A DNA stretch of 52,812 bases from Candidatus Cryptobacteroides excrementipullorum (lineage in GTDB: Bacteria; Bacteroidota; Bacteroidia; Bacteroidales; UBA932), in assembly GCA_017695065.1 (NCBI GenBank), contig JADILZ010000073.1, positions 1 to 52,812 on the forward strand. The letters are read 5' to 3'. Shown here piece by piece: positions 34,601-42,012 of the stretch (position 1 is its first letter; every line of letters starts with the position of its first letter). Made by a program: the position numbers and the translations under genes. Below the pieces are notes generated by a model. That model worked only from the letters and a program-made list of their open reading frames with translations. It ran no database searches and was not told the DNA's origin.

Positions 34601-35170
34601 TTATTTTTTCCTGTTTTCTGAAAATCTGCGGATATTCTCGGCCGTGGCCGGTATGCCTCTCATCTCGCATTTCTCCGTGGCCGTCTTTGCCGCAGGGGCG
34701 ATGATGCAAAGGACGATGTAAATCCAGAATCCCGCTGTGCCGAATATCAGGGCTATCACGAAAAGGATGCGGATAATCACCACGTCTATGTTAAGGTAGA
34801 GGGAGAGCCCGGAGCACACTCCGCCTATCATCTTGTGGTCCATGTCGCGATAAAGCCTCCTGACGGCCTTCGGCTCGCTGTCGTTCACGGGTTCCGTATA
34901 GCTGCCCGATACATTCTCGGCTTGCCAGTCCGGCATACCGAGTTGCGCGATCACACTCCGGACGATGTCGATGTCCACGACCTCGCGTCCCATGAGCTTT
35001 TCCTTGAATAGATCTGCGATCCTCATCTCCAGTTCGTCCATAACCTCTGATCTGCTGGCCTGTCCGATTCCGGACTTGAAGCTGTCCAGATAGGATGACA
35101 ATGCGTTATAGGCATCTTCATCCAGAATAAAGCTGCGACCCCCGATCGCTACGTTGACTGTCTTTTTCAT
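34601..35170 (-). CDS. PspC-domain membrane protein (short)
   Basis: 189 residues. Begins VNVAIGGRSFILDEDAYNALSSYL, like its longer paralogue, followed by a helical stretch (MDELEMRIADLFKE) and a PspC domain (RLYRDMDHKMIGGVCSGLSLYLNI, about 110-168) with one to two membrane helices and a charged tail. First gene of the pspC-padR-pspC operon. Confidence 0.88.
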   Translation of the reverse strand: MKKTVNVAIGGRSFILDEDAYNALSSYLDSFKSGIGQASRSEVMDELEMRIADLFKEKLMGREVVDIDIVRSVIAQLGMPDWQAENVSGSYTEPVNDSEPKAVRRLYRDMDHKMIGGVCSGLSLYLNIDVVIIRILFVIALIFGTAGFWIYIVLCIIAPAAKTATEKCEMRGIPATAENIRRFSENRKK

Positions 35171-35201
35171 ATTGCTGTGTTTTGAGTTTTACTTTATTTC
35201 C

Positions 35202-35296
35202 GTACAATATATTCTGTACTTTTATATATTTGACAATACAGAGTTCTAATTTGTTGCAAATATATGTTAAATTTTAATACCTTGTATTACAAGGTA
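35202..35296. promoter_or_regulatory. Palindromes upstream of the pspC-padR-pspC operon
   Basis: GTACA-N8-TGTAC (35202-35219) and a perfect TACCTTG-N5-CAAGGTA (35278-35296) lie in the 263-base A/T-rich gap before the operon. A minus-strand TATATTTG at 35247-35254 between them fits a -7 box. The arrangement suggests PadR autoregulation; which repeat is the site cannot be told by eye. Confidence 0.45.
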
Positions 35297-35433
35297 GCAA
35301 TATTTTCGAATAACCTTGGAGAAAATGCCGGGAGACCGTCTCTGACCGTTGGACAGAACAGGGAAAAATGTCCGTAATTGTCAGGATTGTCGTATATTTG
35401 CCCAATCTGTAGTATTGTCAATATTTGTCATTT

Positions 35434-37263
35434 ATGGAGAACATACACGCTGAAAGGGTGGCACAAATCCGTAGGATGATGTGCGCGAACGGATGGGACG
35501 CTGTGGTGATTTCAGGTTCTGACCCGCACGGGAGCGAATATCCCGCGCCGAGATGGAAACAGGTGGAGTGGGTGTCAGGTTTCACGGGAGAGGCCGGCGA
35601 TATGGTCGTCACGGCGGACCATGCAGGGTTGTGGACGGATTCCAGATATTTCATCCAGGCTATGGAACAGCTTGAAGGAAGCGGGATAGAACTGCACAGG
35701 ACCAGAGTCCCCGGTGCGGTAGGCATCCCGGAATGGGTGGCCGGACATGCGGATGTAGTGGCCATTGACGGTAAAAGCCAGAGCATGGCCTCTGTCATGG
35801 AGATCCGGAAAGCCCTCGAGAAGGCACATGGCGAGAGCGAGAAGGAGTTCGCCCTGCTCGATGTCCCTGACATGCTGGACAGGATATGGGAAGACCGCCC
35901 GTGGATCCCAGTCTCTCCGGTCACTACTCTCGATGAGCAGGACGTGGGAGAGTCAAGGCTTCACAAGATAGTGTGGCTCAGGAAATTCCTTATGGCGGAA
36001 GGCTATGATGCCATCCTCCTTTCGGCACTTGATGACATTGCCTGGACTCTTAATGTCCGGGGGAGCGATATCACATACAACCCCCTGGTGATTTCATACC
36101 TTCTGGTGACACTCGAGGATGTAGTATGGTTTGTCAGGAAAGAGAACACGGGGCAGCCGGATACGGATACCCTTGACAGTATCAACGAACTTAGGGCCGA
36201 CGGGGTGACTGTCGCTGGATATGACGACCTCGCCCTGAGCATCGCGGAGCAGGAAGAGGGGTTCAGGATTTTCGTGGATGCGGCAACTCTGAACTATTCT
36301 GCCTTCAAGATGCTCTCCGGGGGGCTCGGGGAAGATTGTGTGGTATCCGGCACCTCTCCTGTCAGTCTGCGCAAGGCCGTCAAGAACCAGGTCGAAATCT
36401 CCAGTCTAAGGGAGGCGTATCTGGAGGATGGGGCTGCGGTGGAGCAGTTCCTCTACTGGCTTGACACCTCTGTGCGTTCCGGGGCCTGTGTGACAGAGTG
36501 GGAAGCATCCGTCAAACTCACTTCACTCAGGAGCCGTATCCCCGGATACAGGGGGAACAGCTTCGAGAACATCTCTGCCTACGGTGCCAACGCCGCCCTG
36601 CCTCACTACAGCACTCCGCGGGAAGGCTCTGCCGTAATCATGCCCCGGGGCCTTTACCTGACGGATTCGGGCGGGCAGTACCTTTTCGGCACCACCGACA
36701 TCACCAGGACTGTCCCGGTTGGGGAGTGCACCGCCCTTGAAAAGGAGGATTATACCTTGGTGCTCAAGGGTATGATACAGCTCTCGATGGCTGTATTCCC
36801 GCGGGGTACTGCAGGATGCCAGATAGATGTTCTGGCCAGGGAGCCGCTGTGGCGCAGCAAGCGCAGTTTCGGCCACGGGACAGGCCACGGGGTGGGATTC
36901 TACCTCTGTGTACACGAGGGGCCGCAGGATATAAGGCAGAACTTCAATGCCCAGCCTCTGCTTCCAGGAATGGTCACTTCAAACGAGCCCGGGATATACC
37001 GTGAAGGGGAATTCGGGATAAGGCACGAAAACATACTGCTGTGCAAGGAGGCCGGGAAGAATGAATTCGGAGACTGGCTTGACTTCGAGACACTCACTTG
37101 CTGCCATATAGATACTTCCGTCATAGTCCCGGGCCTGCTTTCATCCGAAGAGGCCGAATGGCTGAACCGTTATAATGCATCTGTGTATGAACGGCTTTCA
37201 GCCAGGCTGCCTGTTGAGGTGGCTGCCTGGCTGAAAGAGAAAACGGAACCTGTCCGCCTGTAG
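35434..37263 (+). CDS. Aminopeptidase P family protein, three-domain form (M24)
   Basis: 609 residues from the ATG at 35434; the upstream TTG is not needed. Two creatinase-like domains (about 1-140 and 155-310) and a C-terminal M24 domain with DSGGQYLFGTTDITRTVP (two Asp), HGTGHGVGFYLCVHEGPQ (His), TSNEPGIY (Glu) and HENILLC (Glu). All metal ligands are present. Cytoplasmic Xaa-Pro aminopeptidase. A TATATTTG at 35393-35400 may be its -7 box. Confidence 0.9.
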   Translation: MENIHAERVAQIRRMMCANGWDAVVISGSDPHGSEYPAPRWKQVEWVSGFTGEAGDMVVTADHAGLWTDSRYFIQAMEQLEGSGIELHRTRVPGAVGIPEWVAGHADVVAIDGKSQSMASVMEIRKALEKAHGESEKEFALLDVPDMLDRIWEDRPWIPVSPVTTLDEQDVGESRLHKIVWLRKFLMAEGYDAILLSALDDIAWTLNVRGSDITYNPLVISYLLVTLEDVVWFVRKENTGQPDTDTLDSINELRADGVTVAGYDDLALSIAEQEEGFRIFVDAATLNYSAFKMLSGGLGEDCVVSGTSPVSLRKAVKNQVEISSLREAYLEDGAAVEQFLYWLDTSVRSGACVTEWEASVKLTSLRSRIPGYRGNSFENISAYGANAALPHYSTPREGSAVIMPRGLYLTDSGGQYLFGTTDITRTVPVGECTALEKEDYTLVLKGMIQLSMAVFPRGTAGCQIDVLAREPLWRSKRSFGHGTGHGVGFYLCVHEGPQDIRQNFNAQPLLPGMVTSNEPGIYREGEFGIRHENILLCKEAGKNEFGDWLDFETLTCCHIDTSVIVPGLLSSEEAEWLNRYNASVYERLSARLPVEVAAWLKEKTEPVRL

Positions 37264-37301
37264 TATGCCGTATGGCTGGCGGCGCTGGTCTTTAGAAGCT
37301 T

Positions 37302-38600
37302 CTACAGGTTTCCGGCAAGATACTGGTCGTATGCCGACATGTCTACAAGGCCGTGTCCGGAGAGGTTGAACAGAATGACCTTGCTTTCCCCGGCTTCCCT
37401 GCACTTCAAGGCTTCGCGGACAGTTGCCGCGATGGCGTGGCAGGATTCCGGCGCAGGGATTATCCCCTCGTTCCTGGCAAACAGCACACCGGCCTGGAAT
37501 GACTCGTGCTGTCCTATGTCCACTGCCTCCATGTACCCGTCTTTCAGCAGCTGCGAGACTATGACTCCTGCCCCGTGGTACCTCAGGCCCCCGGCATGAA
37601 TGTTCGCCGGGGTGAAATCATGCCCGAGCGTGTACATGGGAAGAAGCGGAGTGTATCCTGCCTCATCACCGAAGTCATACTCGAACTTCCCGTGCGTCAG
37701 CTTGGGACATGCTTCCGGCTCTGCCGCGATGAACCTGGTCCTGCGCTCCCCGGAGAAGACATGGCGCATGAAAGGAAAGGAAATGCCGCCGAAATTTGAC
37801 CCTCCTCCGAAGCATGCTATTATCATATCGGGGTATTCTCCAGCCATTTCCATCTGCTTCTCTGCCTCCAGCCCTATTACGGTCTGGTGCAGGGTCACAT
37901 GGTTCATTACGGAGCCGAGTGTGTATTTGCAGCCTGGGGTCATCCTTGCCAGCTCCACCGCTTCTGAAATCGCCGTGCCGAGCGACCCCTGGTGATTCGG
38001 CGTACGGGTGAGGATATCCTTGCCCGCCCTTGTGGACATGGACGGAGACGGGGTCACCTGGGCTCCGAACACCTGCATCATGCTCCTCCTGTAAGGTTTC
38101 TGCTCATAGCTTATCTTCACCTGGTAGACCGCTGCTTCCAGTCCGAAGAGCCTTGCGGCATACGAAAGAGCCGTACCCCACTGTCCGGCGCCTGTCTCGG
38201 TGGTGACATTCTTCACGCCCTCCTTCTTGCAGTAATATGCCTGTGCAAGGGCCGAATTCAGCTTGTGTGACCCCACCGGACTTACACTTTCGTTCTTGAA
38301 ATATATGTGAGCAGGAGTGTCCAGCGCCTTTTCAAGCCCGTATGCCCTTACAAGCGGAGTGGACCTGTAGTATCTGTACTGCTCCAGGACTTCCTCAGGA
38401 ATATCAAACCATCGGTGTCCGGTATCAAGCTCCTGTCTGCAGAGCTCTTTTGCAAAAATGGGGTAAAGTTCTTCTTCCTTCACCGGCTGCCTTGTGGCCG
38501 GATTCAGCATCGGCATGGGTTTTACAGGCATGTCCGCCTGGATGTTGTACCATTGCCCGGGAATCTGGTCTTCCCTCAGAAAAAATCTTTTCTGTTTCAT
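37302..38600 (-). CDS. trpB: TrpB2-type tryptophan synthase beta chain
   Basis: 432 residues, PLP enzyme of the TrpB2 subgroup. PLP Lys113 in GSHKLNSA, substrate loop ETGAGQWGTALSYA, PLP-phosphate loop CFGGGSNFGG and C-terminal SGHG. The N-terminal extension with IPGQWYNIQADMP marks TrpB2. It joins indole and serine to form tryptophan, possibly on free indole since no trpA or other trp gene is nearby. It stands alone between convergent and divergent neighbours. Confidence 0.9.
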   Translation of the reverse strand: MKQKRFFLREDQIPGQWYNIQADMPVKPMPMLNPATRQPVKEEELYPIFAKELCRQELDTGHRWFDIPEEVLEQYRYYRSTPLVRAYGLEKALDTPAHIYFKNESVSPVGSHKLNSALAQAYYCKKEGVKNVTTETGAGQWGTALSYAARLFGLEAAVYQVKISYEQKPYRRSMMQVFGAQVTPSPSMSTRAGKDILTRTPNHQGSLGTAISEAVELARMTPGCKYTLGSVMNHVTLHQTVIGLEAEKQMEMAGEYPDMIIACFGGGSNFGGISFPFMRHVFSGERRTRFIAAEPEACPKLTHGKFEYDFGDEAGYTPLLPMYTLGHDFTPANIHAGGLRYHGAGVIVSQLLKDGYMEAVDIGQHESFQAGVLFARNEGIIPAPESCHAIAATVREALKCREAGESKVILFNLSGHGLVDMSAYDQYLAGNL

Positions 38601-38657
38601 GACGGTTTGATTTTATTCCTGCTTTTCCAGGAAAAATTGATAAAAAGGTTATTGGAT

Positions 38658-38690
38658 AAAAAAAGCGGGCCGCCGTTTCCGGCAGCCCGC
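38658..38690 (-). terminator. Terminator of the sdhC-like gene
   Basis: Read on the minus strand, GCGGGCTGCCG (38690-38680), a GAAA-type loop and CGGCGGCCCGC (38675-38665) with one mismatch, followed by a run of seven T. A strong intrinsic terminator 24 bases after the cytochrome b gene, showing that no sdhA/sdhB gene follows. Confidence 0.85.
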
Positions 38691-38713
38691 AGGTGTCTTT
38701 GTTTTCTGCTTTA

Positions 38714-39397
38714 TCAGCAGGCCTCGAGGCATGAATTGATAGCCACTGTAGTGAAGCCCAGGAATATGATAGTTGCAAAAATATAAGCCAGAACCTTGAG
38801 TCTGCCGAGCCAGATCTTGTTGTCCCATCCGATGGTCTGGAAGGCGCTCCAGAAGCCGTGGGTGAGGTGGAACCACAGTGCCCCGAACCAGACAATGTAT
38901 ATAACTACATTGTACCAGTGTCCGAAAGTGGATGTGAGAAGGAAATAAGGGTCTTCGGCATGGTTGCCCATCCATTCCTGGAGCTGCATGTCAGACCAGA
39001 AGTGGGTGAGGTGGAAAGCTATGATTCCGAGTATGATGATTCCGAGTACAATCATGTTCTTCGATGCCCATGAGTCGGCCTTTGCCTTGCTTGCCACTGC
39101 ATAGCGGCTGTATCCGCCGCGCGCTTTAAGGTTGCTGAAGGTCAGGATAAGCGCATAGATGATGTGGATAATGAACCCGAAGGCAAGAACAGGGACCATG
39201 ACGGTCACAATAGGGAGGGACATGAATTCGCATCCGGCTGCAAAAAGCCCGTCCGGTGAGCCGAAGGTGCCGTTGATCGAGTCAATCACTGAGAACAGGT
39301 TGATGGTCATGTGCAGAAGGAGGAAGATAATGAGGAATAGTCCGCTGATGCTCATTATGAGCTTCTTGCCGATTGAAGATGTGAAAATGTTCGCCAT
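38714..39397 (-). CDS. sdhC: Succinate dehydrogenase/fumarate reductase cytochrome b subunit (b558 type)
   Basis: 227 residues with five membrane helices and His residues in positions usual for the di-haem subunit (LLLHMTINL, IHIIYA, IIAFHLTHFW, HWYNVV, WFHLTHGFW). It anchors the succinate dehydrogenase or fumarate reductase and passes electrons to or from quinone. In Bacteroidota this gene is normally followed by the flavoprotein and iron-sulfur genes; here a terminator and trpB follow, so the partners must be elsewhere. Confidence 0.9.
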   Translation of the reverse strand: MANIFTSSIGKKLIMSISGLFLIIFLLLHMTINLFSVIDSINGTFGSPDGLFAAGCEFMSLPIVTVMVPVLAFGFIIHIIYALILTFSNLKARGGYSRYAVASKAKADSWASKNMIVLGIIILGIIAFHLTHFWSDMQLQEWMGNHAEDPYFLLTSTFGHWYNVVIYIVWFGALWFHLTHGFWSAFQTIGWDNKIWLGRLKVLAYIFATIIFLGFTTVAINSCLEAC

Positions 39398-39437
39398 ATC
39401 TTATCTGTAGTTTATTATCGTAACGCAAAACACCGTG

Positions 39438-39485
39438 CAAATATATACTCTTTCTTGCAAGTTTCATAATAATTCGATACTTTTG
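39438..39485. promoter_or_regulatory. Divergent promoters of sdhC and pyrH
   Basis: Plus strand: CTTG (39454-39457), 20 bases, TACTTTTG (39478-39485), 53 bases before pyrH. Minus strand: TATATTTG (39445-39438), 41 bases before sdhC, without a well-spaced -33 box. Both -7 boxes match TAnnTTTG. Confidence 0.55.
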
Positions 39486-39537
39486 TTTCGATAAAATCAC
39501 AAGGAAAATAAAAGTTTCAGCCTGAAATATCCGGATA

Positions 39538-40248
39538 ATGGGACAGTACAGAAGGGTTTTGCTCAAGCTCAGCGGGGAAAGTCTGGGCGGGTCGTCAGGC
39601 AGGGGAATCAGTGAAGATGTCCTGTCTGCTTATGCTCAAGAGATTGCACAGGCCGTGAAAGGCGGCATGCAGGTGTCGATAGTGATCGGCGGCGGTAATA
39701 TTTTCAGAGGACTCTCCGGGGTCGGCAAAGGGTTCGACCGTGTAGGGGGAGACCGGATGGGCATGCTCGCCACCGTGATAAATTCTCTCGGCCTTTCCAT
39801 GGCCATCAGGTCGGAGGGTGTTCCTGCCGAGGTGTTCACCGCGACTCCGATGATGCCGGTGGCCAGATATTATATGAGGGACGATGCCGTGGCTGTCATG
39901 GAGAACGGGGGTGTGGCTCTTATAGCCGGTGGAACGGGCAATCCGTTCTTCACCACTGATTCCGGGGCGGCTCTGCGCGCACTCGAGATCGGAGCCGACG
40001 CCCTTCTTAAGGGGACGCGCGTGGACGGGGTCTATACGGCCGATCCGGAGAAGGATCCGTCTGCGGTGAAATATGACGAGCTCACTTTTGACAAGGCCAT
40101 GGAGGACCATCTGAAGGTGATGGACCAGACCGCCTTCGCATTGTGCCGTGAAGGCAACATGCCGGTCATCGTATTTGACATGAACTGCAAAGGGAACCTG
40201 CTCCGCCTTCTTGACGGAGGAAAGGTCGGGACCTTGGTGCATGTATAG
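39538..40248 (+). CDS. pyrH: UMP kinase
   Basis: 236 residues, amino-acid-kinase fold. LLKLSGESLGG (8-18), IVIGGGNIFRG (nucleotide loop), GDRMGMLATVINSLGL, GGTGNPFFTTDSGAALRALE and KGTRVDGVYTADP are diagnostic. It phosphorylates UMP to UDP in the cytoplasm. The frr gene follows after 28 bases, a common arrangement. Confidence 0.96.
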   Translation: MGQYRRVLLKLSGESLGGSSGRGISEDVLSAYAQEIAQAVKGGMQVSIVIGGGNIFRGLSGVGKGFDRVGGDRMGMLATVINSLGLSMAIRSEGVPAEVFTATPMMPVARYYMRDDAVAVMENGGVALIAGGTGNPFFTTDSGAALRALEIGADALLKGTRVDGVYTADPEKDPSAVKYDELTFDKAMEDHLKVMDQTAFALCREGNMPVIVFDMNCKGNLLRLLDGGKVGTLVHV

Positions 40249-40276
40249 GTAAAACATTAATACAACAGATATAATC

Positions 40277-40840
40277 ATGATTGACAAAGCAAAAGAAATC
40301 CTTGACGGGGCGAAAGCCAAGATGAGCGACTCTGTCAAGTTCCTTGAGGAAGACCTGAAGACTTATCGTGCCGGCAAGGCCAATCCTCTGGTTTTCAATA
40401 ATATAATGGTGGACTACTATGGTTCTGAGACTCCGGTTCCGCAGGTGGCTTCTGTCACGACACCGGATGCCAAGACCATCCTCATCCAGCCGTGGGAGAA
40501 AAAGATGATACCCGTGATAGAGAAAGCCATCATGGATGCCAATATCGGCCTCACCCCCCAGAACAACGGAGAGCATATCCGCTGCACTGTACCGCCTCTC
40601 ACAGAGGAAAGGAGGAAAGAACTGATAAAGAAGGTGAAGACCGCAGGTGAAAACTCCAAGATCGTGATCAGGAACGCCCGCAGGGATGCCATAGAGGCCT
40701 TGAAGAAGGCACAGAAGGAAGGCCTTTCGGAAGATGTCCAGAAGGATTACGAGCAGAATGTGCAGAAAGAGACTGACGCTTTTGTCAAGAAGGTCGATGA
40801 CCTCTGCGCAGCAAAGGAAAAGGATATCCTGACAGTATAG
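40277..40840 (+). CDS. frr: Ribosome recycling factor
   Basis: 187 residues, usual length. Three-helix bundle plus beta domain, with KFLEEDLKTYRAGKANPLVFNNIMVDYYGSETPVPQVASV, then LTEERRKELIKKVK and the C-terminal helix. It splits the 70S ribosome after termination together with EF-G. In the pyrH-frr pair. Confidence 0.96.
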   Translation: MIDKAKEILDGAKAKMSDSVKFLEEDLKTYRAGKANPLVFNNIMVDYYGSETPVPQVASVTTPDAKTILIQPWEKKMIPVIEKAIMDANIGLTPQNNGEHIRCTVPPLTEERRKELIKKVKTAGENSKIVIRNARRDAIEALKKAQKEGLSEDVQKDYEQNVQKETDAFVKKVDDLCAAKEKDILTV

Positions 40841-40942
40841 GACTTGCCGGGTTTCCCCTTCCGGGAAAGGGAGGGGAAGGCTTCCGTCCATTTCAGGTTT
40901 GTTAAATTTTTATAAAACGGTAGAGGCAAAGGAAATTTTTAT

Positions 40943-40950
40943 TAGCTTTG
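40943..40950 (+). promoter_or_regulatory. Possible -7 box before the Phe/Tyr leader peptide
   Basis: TAGCTTTG matches TAnnTTTG. It lies 8 bases before the leader peptide ATG, so the transcript would begin next to the start codon. No TTTG lies 19 bases upstream; a TTTG at 40898-40901 is followed after 19 bases by TAGAGGCA, an alternative promoter with a poorer -7 box that would give a short leader. Confidence 0.4.
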
Positions 40951-40958
40951 CTGTCACT

Positions 40959-41018
40959 ATGGTTGATTTTCGATTTAACGCTTTCGGTTTTTATTATTTC
41001 TATTACCCAGTAAGGTGA
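40959..41018 (+). CDS. Phe/Tyr-rich leader peptide of the aromatic amino acid operon
   Basis: A 19-codon ORF, MVDFRFNAFGFYYFYYPVR, with five Phe and four Tyr codons; six aromatic codons stand in a row at positions 11-16. It ends 2 bases before the antiterminator segment and 39 before the terminator. This mirrors E. coli pheL: a ribosome short of Phe- or Tyr-tRNA stalls on these codons. It directly precedes prephenate dehydratase, the first enzyme of the Phe branch. Too short for ordinary gene finding but hard to explain by chance. Confidence 0.85.
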   Translation: MVDFRFNAFGFYYFYYPVR

Positions 41019-41020
41019 TG

Positions 41021-41091
41021 GACCGGAAGTCGCGTATATCGTATAATGAGGTTTTATGGGCTGTCCGGTTTTCGGACAGCCCGTTTTTTTT
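41021..41091 (+). terminator. Attenuator: antiterminator segment and intrinsic terminator before pheA
   Basis: Terminator: GGGCTGTCCG (41058-41067) pairs perfectly with 41073-41082, loop GTTTT, then G and eight T. Antiterminator: GACCGGA (41021-41027) can pair with TCCGGTT (41064-41070), which overlaps the terminator's left arm. Protector: TTTCGGTT (40982-40989), inside the leader ORF, can pair with GACCGGAA (41021-41028), with two G-U pairs. Stalling on codons 11-16 would hide the protector and free 41021-41028 for the antiterminator; a ribosome reaching the stop would cover 41021-41028 and let the terminator form. Confidence 0.85.
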
Positions 41092-41110
41092 AGCTGAAGT
41101 GTGATTGATA

Positions 41111-41992
41111 ATGGAAAGAAAGAAGAGAGTCGCTATCCAGGGGTATTCGGGCTGCTTCCACGAGCAGGCCGCAAGGCTTTTTTACGGGAAGGTCCATCCT
41201 GAGCCGGGGTCATGCCTGCAGACAGTGGAGTGCAGCACGTTCGACGCCTTGTATGACACGATTGAGAACAAGGAAGCCGACGCGGCCATTATGGCCATCG
41301 AGAACACTGTCTCGGGCGGACTTCTGCCCAACTTCGAGCTCCTGCGCAAGCACGACATAAGGATAAAGGGGGAGGTGTTCCTGCGTATCTGCCAGAATCT
41401 CATGGCTTTGCCTGGGCAGAAAATCGAGGATATAAAGGAAGTGCGCACACACTACATGGCCATCAACCAGACGAGGCAGTTTTTCATGAATTACCCGCAT
41501 ATCAGGCTTGTAGAGTCCGAGGACACGGCAAAGAGTGCGGCTGATGTGGCTGCAGGGAGGCTTAAAGGCGTCGGTGCTGTAGCTTCAGCCCTTGCCGCCG
41601 ACCTGTACGGGCTCGAGATAATCGCCCCAGGCATAGAAACCTACAAGCAGAACTTCACCAGGTTCCTAATCATGGACGACAGCATCGACGTGCCTCAGGA
41701 GATGATTGACAAGGTCTCGCTATGCTTCACCCTGCCGCACAAGTCCGGCTCGCTTGCCCAGGTCCTGACCATACTCTCGTTCTATGACATGAACCTGACC
41801 AGGATTCAGTCCCTGCCAATCCCGGGGAGGGAGTGGCAGTATTTCTTCTATGTGGATATAAAGTTCGAATCATATACCCGTTACACACAGGCTCTTTCGG
41901 CTGTCAGGCCTCTGATGGAGGACCTGAAGGTCCTTGGCGAATACAGGAGTTTCCACCCGGAAGAATCTGCCGGTTGCGGCCATTATGAATAA
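41111..41992 (+). CDS. pheA: Prephenate dehydratase
   Basis: 293 residues from the ATG at 41111 (an upstream TTG in frame is not needed). Periplasmic-binding-like dehydratase domain with IQGYSGCFHEQAA, AIMAIENTVSGG and QNFTRFLIM (the TRF motif), then a C-terminal ACT domain (about 203-275) for Phe feedback. The usual ESRP in the ACT domain reads QSLP. It makes phenylpyruvate from prephenate. No chorismate mutase domain is fused here; that is on the DAHP synthase. First gene behind the attenuator. Confidence 0.93.
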   Translation: MERKKRVAIQGYSGCFHEQAARLFYGKVHPEPGSCLQTVECSTFDALYDTIENKEADAAIMAIENTVSGGLLPNFELLRKHDIRIKGEVFLRICQNLMALPGQKIEDIKEVRTHYMAINQTRQFFMNYPHIRLVESEDTAKSAADVAAGRLKGVGAVASALAADLYGLEIIAPGIETYKQNFTRFLIMDDSIDVPQEMIDKVSLCFTLPHKSGSLAQVLTILSFYDMNLTRIQSLPIPGREWQYFFYVDIKFESYTRYTQALSAVRPLMEDLKVLGEYRSFHPEESAGCGHYE

Positions 41993-42012
41993 ACAGGAAA
42001 TACATTACTGCC

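Noticed and set aside
40166..40891. 241-codon minus-strand ORF opposite pyrH/frr
   Set aside because: Antisense to two well-identified housekeeping genes, caused by a high-GC third codon position.
40841..40942. Hairpin after frr as a terminator
   Set aside because: The TTTCCC/GGGAAA pair is short and not followed by T; weak support only.
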